Shown here piece by piece: positions 55,902 to 64,000 of a DNA stretch of 64,000 nucleotides. The notes beneath the pieces were generated by a model, which did not search any database, had not been told where the DNA came from, and was given only the letters and a program-made list of their open reading frames with translations. The position numbers and the translations under genes were made by a program. How positions within the stretch are numbered: position 1 is the stretch's first letter; the number at the start of each line of letters is the position of its first letter. The stretch spans positions 2,294,001 to 2,358,000 of the forward strand of contig OZ345367.1 in the NCBI GenBank assembly GCA_977006965.1. The letters are read 5' to 3'. The DNA comes from Phymatolithon calcareum. Lineage: Eukaryota; Rhodophyta; Florideophyceae; Hapalidiales.

Positions 55902-57854
55902 ATGAACCATACCTCTACTGTTTACACTTCAATGCGTAGATTGCCACTACGTTTCCATCTAGGGTATTACAGCCTTCTCGTACAACATGTAGCCTTTTCC
56001 CAAAACAGGACAGCCTCTACCACGCCCAACGCGTTCCCTACCATGTCTTCAAAACGACTACCTGGACCAAAGGATGTGGTGCAGCAGTTGATGGAATTTG
56101 TCTGTCGTGAGAAGAAAGACTCGAAAGAATACCTGACCTATCGGTGCCCACGAGACGGCTGTGCAAAACTTATCTCTTTCATCGCGAACAAAGGGTGGAG
56201 CAATCCCTATTCACATTTGAAGAGTTGCTATGGACGGGGACAAGACGCTAAGACGCAAGAATCAACACTCAATCGATTGTACAATCAGGCTTTGGAGGAT
56301 GCAGCACGCCGTGGTGGATCGATACTTCATCACTTTTCTCGTAACGCGTTGACCGACTACGAAATGGCGATGTACGACTACATTCGACTCATTACTATCA
56401 CTAATGCGCCGATATCTATTGTCGAGGACAGCGATTACCGTCGGTTCTCCCGGTTCAATGTGTGCTTTGGTTCTAAGACCGTGGTGTCGGTAATTTTTAA
56501 GCTTGTGGTATTGGTTGAAGAACTTATCGCGGACGAAATGACGGACACCCGAGGGGCATTGCTATTCGATGGATGGACGTGTTCGGATACCCATTTTGTG
56601 GCGACGGTCGCGTCGTACTGCACACCCATATCGACTAAAAAGAATGGTGCAACGTCAATTGAAAGCATTCCTCGCTTAGTGCTTTTGTCGGTCTCGCCGA
56701 TGGGTAAGACACAAATAGATGGTGGTGATGAATGCGATAGCAATGACGAAGCAACGTCGTTCAACGCGGAGACACACATCGCCCATTTCAAACAGTTCTT
56801 CAAGTACTACAAACAAGACTTCAGCAAGTGGTGCGTGTGTTTAATCGGCGACAACACTAGCGTTAATCTGAGAGCGGCACGTATCGCATCGAAGCCGTTT
56901 GTCGGATGTACAAGCCATTTATTGAATCTTGAAGTGAACGCAATGGTGGCGTCGCATAGCGATATGAGGGATACAATTGATTCTTGTCATGAAACAATGA
57001 AGCAAGCGAAACAACTCAAGAATGCATCACTACTTCGCAACTTGACTGACTATCGCCCAGTGCTGCACAACAAGACAAGATGGTCTGGAAAACTACATAC
57101 ACTGAAGCGATTCGACCAGATACGCGACGAACTTATTGATGTCAGCAACTCTTCGGATACGCAACTATCTATAGAGCGCGGACCACGATTCGCAAGCAAG
57201 GTTAAGAAATACATGCGCTTGATGGCTGAGGTTGATGTCATCACCCGCTCGTTGCAGACGCGCGGGCACACATTGGCTTCATGTCGTGATGACTTGGACC
57301 TTCTTATTTCTTGTATTCGCGATGACGCGCAGAATCATGATTCACCCCTCTTTCAGTGCCGGTTGGGTGTCAAGTATATTTCATCTGATGCGCGTATAGT
57401 TCCTGACAAGTCTTTTTCAAGTGCTATTGTCAAGATCCAGCAAGGTAATGCCCATGAAATGACGCCTGATGAGAAGGAAAGTGTGTCCCAATTGCGTTTG
57501 GATAATCCAACTTCGCAAGTTAATCAGAGTTATACTTCTAACAATTCGATGGAAGAGAGATTGGCGAAACGCCGGAAGAAGGATGTTCCATGTCAAGAAT
57601 ATGTCAACTAAGACTTCGTGCTTGGTTCTGTGGCAGAAGTGGAACGTATTTGGAGTATGGCTAAGCATATACTAACCGTTCAAAGGCGATCTATGTCCCC
57701 TCACCTATTTGAGTCTCTTATATTCTTGAAGCACAATGAGCGGTTTTGGAACGAGCAATTGGTAAGTAAGGCTGTGAAATGTGCTCGGTCTGAGCGGGCA
57801 GATTCTCTGATCAATTCACATGAAGTCTATGAAGAAGAAGTTCCCCGACAATAA
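55902..57854 (+). pseudogene. hAT transposase, one in-frame stop
   Basis: ATG at 55902, or more likely 56043 (MSSKRLPGPK). A BED-type finger, YRCPRDGCAKL...HLKSC, is followed by LLFDGWTCSDTHFVA (Asp), CLIGDNTSVN (Asp) and, after a TAA at 57609-57611, the hAT C-terminal dimerisation region AEVERIWSMAKHI (Glu), with MSPHLFESLIFLKHN. The TAA replaces what is probably a Tyr or similar codon; nothing else is broken. TIRs were not identified. An IR (57924-57933 with 57994-58003) lies just downstream. Confidence 0.85.
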
Positions 57855-59429
57855 TATCTAGTTTGGTGAGGATAGATTTCCTTATTGCTTGCCGTAAAAA
57901 TGACCTATTGCGACTACATCTGTTATTGCCGTGGATATTGCAAGCGAAATGAAGAAGGAATACAATTTCATCATTGCAGTTCATAGTGGTATTCACGGCA
58001 ATAGTACGCGACGGAGCTCAGTCACCGATCCGACCATCGTTTCGACGCTTGTCGCGTCGAAATGAAAGAATTAACTTTATTCATGCCGTTTGATGTAATT
58101 TTATACAGATTCCGTACTGGGACAATTTTTACACTTCAGCGTGGAAACTAGCAAGCGCACTCGTGCGCTGTGCTCAGTTCTAGGGCTAGCCAACTTGGGT
58201 AGGTGGATACAACAATTTTGTGTCCTCTGCTTGAGTATCATGCGTACAAGTGTAAATATGCCATGTGCCACATTATTTGAAACTGAATAGTTGTCCAATT
58301 TGAAGCCCTCAGTTACACTCTTGGACTGCACGAGAGCGGCTTTTTGGGTACTTGTTCATTCTAGTATAGCTCGTTGGGCCTATTACAGGGACTTTTCGTT
58401 CTTCATATTGTAAATTATGGTGGCGCTGTGGAATAGTAGGGTGTCTAGTACCTTCTTCGTTCTTAACTTTTCTTCGAGGCCCAGTTCTAACTGAGCCAGA
58501 TTCTTGACTTAGTTCCCCAGGGGATGCTCGCCAGCTCTCCCAAATTTATCCGATATTAACGTCGTGCTCACTTGAGGTAACCTACAGCCTGCGTATTTTA
58601 CGGCGAACAGTCAATGTCGCACCTTCGCAAACCTGAGGATGGCTGAGGCATCGTCTTGTCTGTGGTACGGTATTTTTCTCCTTCTTCTTGATTCGATTCG
58701 ATTGCCTTCTTTAGTGAACAGATGTCATCGGAGGTGGCCTGCAGTTTCACTTCCTGTACGTGGTTAAAAGGCAGTGCAAACTATTATCTTGGCACCTTCG
58801 AGGCGAGGGCATGCAGCTCTAGTTGGAATTTTTGGTTCTTTGTCTCGGAGGATTCCAGTACTTCGCTCTTGCCTTTTTTGTGTTCCAGGTCGTCTCCCTC
58901 TCAACCAGGGTTCGTCCCAATTCAATTTTTCGCTTTTGCTTCCAGTGGAGCAAGGCGGCAATCAATACCAAATGCAATTAGGATTCTGCGAGCTATACTA
59001 GGTGCAAAAGAGTTTTGCTACTTTAATCTAAAGGTCACAACTAGCTAAAATTAAACGGCACCGTTCTAATTAGCATTGTAATAGCGAAATCTCCATACAA
59101 TAAAGAGAAAATTGCAATTACTTGCAATAAATTGACTTGGAACGATCCCTGCTCTCAACGGTCCATTTCGTTGAAATATCGAGCAGGCATTTCGGTTCGT
59201 GCAGGGTTTTCGTCCACAGGATCACGTTGTCTTTAAAAAAACACGAGACACGTCTGCTACCTCGCTCGGAACTGCCCTTGGGGAGTCCGCGACGGCCATA
59301 AATATGCTCTATGAGCTTACGCGGAGAGGAATCCATCGCGGAACGCCTCTGTCGACTATGAAACAATAGTTATTGTTCTTTCCAGTTTTGAAAACTAAAA
59401 AAGGTGTCCAGCAAAACTCACACATGTCG
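57855..59429. other. Intergenic, hAT 3' side
   Basis: Nothing supported except the small IR TATTGCCGTG/CACGGCAATA near 57924-58003. The 60-108 codon ORFs here overlap one another in several frames without motifs. Confidence 0.45.
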
Positions 59430-60170
59430 CTTTTACGAATCGATAGGATAGAATGGAAGAAACTTAGGCCCTCGAATCACAGCTAACCCCAGCAGGGGAA
59501 TAGGCAACATGAATAAGTGAATGAGGCTGACATTCAATCCGGTCCCTCCATGGAGAATATCCGCAGTTTGTGCGTACATTGGTAAAACAGCTACAGCTCA
59601 TTCTATCTTCTTGGAAGACAAGTCATGATTGAATATGGGTCCTGAGAACGAGAAAGCCGACGAGCTTGCTCGTCGAGGCATTACGGAATCAGATATTGTG
59701 ACGCATCAAGGCGTACCCTTGACCATGGAAGCCGCGCGGTCCATAATTAAACCGCGCAATTCGATGAAACCAAGAAGTGTACAGTTTCTATCCCCAGAAC
59801 TTCAGATTAGTCACAGACGTGCTGAAGTCATCCTAAATCAACTTTCCGCAGAATGCTGCCCGCTGGTAGCAGCTTTTCACCGGAAGGACGATGGCTCGGC
59901 GGAATACGACCCCATATGCAAGGCCTGTCCAGGTGGAACCAAAGAAACTGTTGATCACTTAATTCTTCGTTGCAGTGGGCGTGCTTTATCAAGACGGCAG
60001 ACTATTGGTAGAGTAGGCCCTAAAACGGTAGAGGAATTATGTAGGGAGAAACCGCTTGAAGTACTCAAATTCGTGAACAATGAGGGGTTGCTTGACAACC
60101 CCAGATGTTAACTCTAGTTAACGTCTTCTGCAGTAAAGAAAGGAGTCCACGAAAGGAGAAGAAGAAGAAA
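59430..60170 (+). pseudogene. LINE C-terminal fragment (RNase H clade)
   Basis: NEKADELARRGITESDI (RNase H end), SHRRAEVILNQLSAECC, CKACPGGTKETVDHLILRC and a stop at 60109-60111. The 3' end finishes in GAAGAAGAAGAA, a microsatellite-like tail seen in some LINEs. A DRIEWKKLRPSN piece at about 59445 is from the unrelated tail family. Confidence 0.75.
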
Positions 60171-60206
60171 TGTCAAGTTTTATTTGAAAGTTACTAGCGC
60201 TTCTGC

Positions 60207-62475
60207 AGAATCAAGTGGCTCACGAAAGCGCAGATTAGAAGAGAAATACGAATCAAGAAGGTCTTGAGTGACCAAAAGTACGTCAGCTTAGAAATTGATT
60301 TGCAAAGCAGCCCATGCTACTCCAAGGTGAAGTTTTTTGAGCTTAAAGCCCCCAAAATTATTTGTTTTTCTATGTTCAGAGAAACGGCGTAAAATAGTAG
60401 AACAGAGGGCGATAAACTCCGACGTGAAACAGAAATCGAACAACGGTACTCGACGAAAGGGCGAACGAGCTTTTAGGTGTCATACAAACTAGAAGATGAT
60501 TTGCTTAGAGTGCGTGCCATCACACAGCAGAACACTCAGTTGCCTTCAAAACTTGCGTTCTAAACTCAGGCTACTTTTCAGCACAGCGGGAAATACGTTC
60601 AACAAGCTTGCCAACTTTCTCCACGCTCTCATCCAGACGCTTCTGTTCCACAAAAAAATTTCGCACCGCTGCAAGCACCGTTTGTTTCCTCACGGAAAGG
60701 ACTCCCTTGGTAACGCTTGCGGCCGTGACACTTGAAAATCCAACAGTACCGACACGGTTCCCAAGTTGCATCCTCTTGACAAGCTCGGCAAAAAATATCT
60801 GATCCGCGAATAACGGTGTGCCCAAAATCGGTATTCCTGCCTGCAATGCCGCGCTCGTCGTCCCGGCGCCGCAGTGACAAAATATAATCTCACATTGCGG
60901 CAGCAACCATGAGTACTGCACGTTACCTGTAGTCACAAAAACTCGACCCTTCGCCCATGCAAGCAGCGACTTGTCCGACTCTTCGTCCAGGTGATGGAGC
61001 CCCAGCTGTGCATTTCCAGGGACTATCACCACTCGTTGCACATCGGCATCTATCATGCCTGACAGGAGCTCCCTCATCAGTGCGGGGGCTACTCCCTGTG
61101 CTTTCATGGAACCATAGGTCACCACGGCGGGAGGAGGGCCAGATCGCAGGAATGCGGCCAAGTCTGGCTGCACTTGCTCAGGGTTCCAGGTTGCCGGTGT
61201 GAATGCGGCTGCTAGTGAACCCACGATGTGCACATTCGGGGGGAAGTCGGGGGCTCGTGGCATCAGCTGAGACTGAACAGCTGCGACGATATGTATGTTC
61301 GGGTTGGAACTTATGCTGCATATGTCTTCGACGGTGGTGTGAGCGAGACCGAGATCGGATCGCTCCTTGTTCATGGCTTCAAGACTAGGGGCAATGGTTT
61401 TCTGAAGAAAAGTGAAATGCAATTCAAGATTCTTCTCAGACTTGTAGGAGATGACGTCTCCTTGCTGAAGAGCGCATATGGCTGCAGCAGCTTCTTCACC
61501 GTTCATCATAATTGGCGGGTAATAGACCGACGGAATAGAGTGCTGAAGCTCGAGCGATATGAGCGGTATGTGAAGCTTTTCAGAGATAATAAGTGCGATG
61601 GGGAAGGTAAAGATTGTTGAGACAACGATGGTGCTGTTCGATGCCTCGGCAATTGAAAGGATTCGTTTGGCGTCGGGTAATATCATGTCGCGATGGAAAA
61701 AACCCATCACAGTAGCTGTGTCTGGTTTGGGGTGCTCCGTATTGTTTTTCTCCACATCAGAGCGGAATTCGGGGACGTATTCCCATGCACGAGCAACCGA
61801 GAATGTCAGTGGGACTGCTTCGACATTCTTGTTGTTCGAAGGAGCCAGATGCATCATGTCGGACGGAATGCAAAGAGTTGTTTGGTCAACATTAGGTGAG
61901 GTTGAAAGAACTCCGGAGAGGGCAAGAAGCGGTTCAATATCGCCTCGTGAACCGGCAGTCAAGAGAATCGGCCTGATCATTGTGTTAATGTTGAAGTGTA
62001 CAGGACATTGAATTGAAGACCACGTAGTTCTTTCTGTACTCTTCAATGCGAATTTGAACAACTGCACAGATCCAGCAAATGGCCTGCTGTCCTCTTAGGT
62101 TACCAATTGAATAGATGTACATGGAGAGCTTCTGAATCAGTGCAAATTTACTGTACGACAGGAAGAGAGAAGAGAGAAGCACGGCAGATTTGTTTACGGA
62201 ACTCGCGTCCAATCAAAATTCATCGGAGTAGGTCCTTGATCTCTTATCTGCCTAAGGCCATGTTGTCCAATGTCATTGGTCAATTCATGATATGAGCAAT
62301 CAGTCATGACATGTGCTTCGTCGGGAAAGAGGGATGGATTTCTATCATACGTCCGCGAAAGCTACTGTCGTGTAGTCGGAAATTGCTGACTAGTAAGACG
62401 TCTTCGGCGTTGAGTTGACGCTGAGGAGCACTAAAAGCCATTTCCAGGGAATGAGTAGAAGTAGGATAGTAGTTG
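60207..62475 (-). repeat. Duplicated GT block, copy 2 (intact gene)
   Basis: About 2.3 kb, same orientation and order as 31190-33560, 29 kb away. Copy 1 has the extra retroelement tail at 33010-33160. Both flanks and the gene are included, so this is a segmental DNA duplication, not a retrocopy. Confidence 0.88.
60571..61980 (-). CDS. GT1 glycosyltransferase, sterol-glucosyltransferase-like
   Basis: A 469-residue enzyme that probably moves glucose from UDP-glucose to a sterol or similar lipid. The start is ATG 61980 (MIRPILLTAGSRGDIEP); the frame is open further upstream but without ATG. GSRGDIEP near the N-terminus and FCHCGAGTTSAALQAG, then PLFADQIFFAELV (about 365-395), are the acceptor and UDP-sugar signatures of the UGT80/ATG26 group. 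VVTYGSM (about 290) is the inter-domain strand. Length matches the catalytic core of that group, without the PH/GRAM domains of fungal ATG26. It is intact, unlike its copy at 31540-32985. Confidence 0.85.
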   Translation of the reverse strand: MIRPILLTAGSRGDIEPLLALSGVLSTSPNVDQTTLCIPSDMMHLAPSNNKNVEAVPLTFSVARAWEYVPEFRSDVEKNNTEHPKPDTATVMGFFHRDMILPDAKRILSIAEASNSTIVVSTIFTFPIALIISEKLHIPLISLELQHSIPSVYYPPIMMNGEEAAAAICALQQGDVISYKSEKNLELHFTFLQKTIAPSLEAMNKERSDLGLAHTTVEDICSISSNPNIHIVAAVQSQLMPRAPDFPPNVHIVGSLAAAFTPATWNPEQVQPDLAAFLRSGPPPAVVTYGSMKAQGVAPALMRELLSGMIDADVQRVVIVPGNAQLGLHHLDEESDKSLLAWAKGRVFVTTGNVQYSWLLPQCEIIFCHCGAGTTSAALQAGIPILGTPLFADQIFFAELVKRMQLGNRVGTVGFSSVTAASVTKGVLSVRKQTVLAAVRNFFVEQKRLDESVEKVGKLVERISRCAEK

Positions 62476-62552
62476 ATTAGCTCGGCGACCTGATGGTACC
62501 AAGTATCATACCAAACGCATATTTTCAATCGCCTCGGCATCTAACAGCGCGA

Positions 62553-62627
62553 TCGTTCATACGATCGTATGAACGAGATGAACGGGGAAGGCGAAGACTG
62601 TCGACAGTCTTCGCCTTCCCCATTCAT
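62553..62627. repeat. Two abutting palindromes with unexpanded paralogue
   Basis: 62553-62576 is a perfect 24-bp palindrome (centre CGATCG). After one base, 62578-62627 is a 50-bp palindrome with one mismatched pair (centre GTCGAC). Copy 1 at about 41490-41530 has the left and right outer arms next to each other, without the inverted inner arms. Confidence 0.9.
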
Positions 62628-63152
62628 TCATCTCCCTTCTCATGACTATGAATTTTAGACGCACCCATTGGACAGCACTCCATATACAGTATACAGTAAC
62701 AATTACTGGAATTCGTTTGGAGCGCGGTATGATACTGTACCATACAGTATGCATTTCATTCGCTTGGCTCCTTCGGAGAAGAGTCTCGTGCTCTTAGGAT
62801 GGAGGAAAATTTCCTGAGGTCGACGCTTTTCCGGATCCGGAAAAGCGCGCCTTTCCGCCAAAACCCATGAGTGAACAATTCGTACACGGACCAATGAAAT
62901 TGGTTGCCATGGCTACAGACAGGCAGCAGATTCTGCACTGTTCTTTCGAAACATAGCTATTTTTCGCTTCGAAATGTGCCTCCATGAAGCTGTTAACAGT
63001 TGATTCATGGAGACAATTTTATTGTGTAAACTGCTGCAGTAAACTGAGGGCTTTGAAGCAACTTTTTAGATGCTTAATTTTAATTAAAAATAAATAAACA
63101 ACTGAAAAGTTGCTTCAAAAACTTTTTAGGGGAATTTGGTGGAATGACCATG

Positions 63153-63534
63153 TACAGTACACCCCTTCTAACTGCAAGTGTTCGGGACAGGTAGTCGAGT
63201 TGCAGTTGAAGAGTGATTTCAGTCTGAGGGGTCTATCATAACACGAAGTTTTCAGACTCACCCATTTACGGGGACAATGAATCAAAAATGGTTGGACAGA
63301 CGACTTGTAGATGGATCGAATAATATTATTATGTCCCGATCAACGAATGGCTAAAAAATAAACGAAAATAAGGGTCTTCAGTTTTGAGGATTGCAATTGG
63401 CTTGCAGTTTGCAGTCTTGCAGGTGACCTTAAAATTTAGATATTTAGGCCGATTTTTAGTCAGGAAAGGCACTCTGATTTCAGTTCTGCAGGGATTTCAC
63501 TTAGAACGATTGCAGTTAGAAAGGGTGTACTGTA
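63153..63534. mobile_element. Tc1/mariner-like MITE, copy 2
   Basis: TIRs CAGTACACCCCTTCTAACTG (from 63155) and its inverse ending at 63532 differ at one base. TA flanks both ends (63153-63154, 63533-63534). CAGT termini and TA duplication are Tc1/mariner hallmarks. The 378-bp interior has no ORF. Confidence 0.75.
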
Positions 63535-63872
63535 CTTTCCGTATAGAGTGCTCTGCGTACGGATGAGTAGGAGATTTGACTACGGTGCCTATTTAGCGAA
63601 TTTTCCCAACTTTTTTGGTCCATTCAGCGAATTTCCGCAATTAGTTTTACTGTATGAGAATTAAAAATTGCACGGAAAATTGGAGGCTGAGAATCAACGA
63701 GACAGGAGGCAGGAGATCACCGCATGGTCAAAGCCCGGCCAAGCAAGGCAGCCGACGGGGTACTGCCGAAGAGATGAGCATTTCGGGCGAAGAGTGGTGG
63801 ACGCGGGCGGTGACCGGCACGTGAACAGAATCTCATACTGGGGGCCCGACGCGAGGTGCAGACAAGGCAGTT

Positions 63873-64000
63873 TATGCTCGCGTTGTGGGGGCTGCGTTCC
63901 GAGTTCGCATCGGCGCAATATGACGACTGCGGTTGTTACGGCAGTTGAGCCTCGGTGCGGACTTCCGAGCGCAGAACACAACCCCCACAACGCACTCATA
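63873..64000. mobile_element. Foldback element at window end
   Basis: The left arm (from 63873) and the right arm (ending at 64000) share CGTTGTGGGGG and GTTC in inverted orientation with scattered mismatches. The element may continue past the window. The minus ORF over it (63694-63999) is probably incidental. Confidence 0.5.

Larger units (their letters stand above)
62478..63535. repeat. Dispersed repeat block B, copy 2
   Basis: Paralogue of 41423-42991, lying directly beside GT block copy 2. It differs by the paired palindromes at 62553-62627 and by a 24-bp palindrome (62824-62847, CGCTTTTCCGGATCCGGAAA...), both absent from copy 1. Confidence 0.75.

Noticed and set aside
63694-63999. 101-codon minus ORF at the window end
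   Set aside because: It overlaps the foldback arms and has a composition driven by the repeat.
1-64000. CRISPR arrays, rRNA genes, riboswitches, bacterial operons
   Set aside because: No regularly spaced identical repeats or rRNA-like blocks were seen, and the introns and LTR elements show the DNA is eukaryotic.

Overview
This is a transposon-dense eukaryotic window. The main evidence is spliceosomal introns (an 81-bp GT-AG intron whose removal assembles an EF-hand-like loop in a kinase gene), LTR and non-LTR retrotransposons with target-site duplications (TSDs), and several eukaryotic DNA-transposon superfamilies. Intron-poor host genes packed between repeats would fit a red alga or a similar protist. 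That placement is a guess, because no organelle or ribosomal marker is present.

Only three genes look like host genes: a TKL-type kinase with C-terminal EF-hands (660-2687, +), a 1369-residue membrane-anchored Sel1-repeat protein (51556-55665, -), and a GT1 sterol-glucosyltransferase-like enzyme (60571-61980, -). The last has a decayed second copy at 31540-32985, which is part of a duplicated block of about 2.3 kb.

Layout: 22-5690 holds the kinase, a relic of it, a MITE, two related foldback elements, long palindromes and a tandem repeat. 6160-16551 is a CMC/EnSpm-like DNA transposon with two convergent genes, split by a two-ORF LINE (9605-14890, 17-bp TSD). 17034-26542 is a Ty3/gypsy element that interrupts an older ORF, carries an unusual zinc-finger ORF before gag, and has itself received a DNA transposon (18706-22465, GTAC TSD). 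29417-30516 is a dead LINE copy holding a younger retroposon. 33890-36009 is a Ty1/copia remnant with a solo LTR in its RT domain, fused to a LINE RNase H fragment. 37897-40843 is a Harbinger/PIF element with 24-bp terminal inverted repeats (TIRs) and a SAP-domain partner gene. 43747-49765 is a degraded copia element containing a GC-rich minisatellite and a LINE-like insertion. 55902-57854 is a hAT transposase. 59430-60170 is another LINE tail, and 62478-63535 repeats the block at 41423-42991.

Most element genes are near-intact apart from single stops or frameshifts, so the insertion order can be read directly. The most unusual signal is two places where a pair of long, near-perfect palindromes abut with one base between them (3377-3464 and 62553-62627). 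The second has an unexpanded paralogue in the same window, so the expansion can be inferred: both flanks appear to have been copied inward as inverted repeats.
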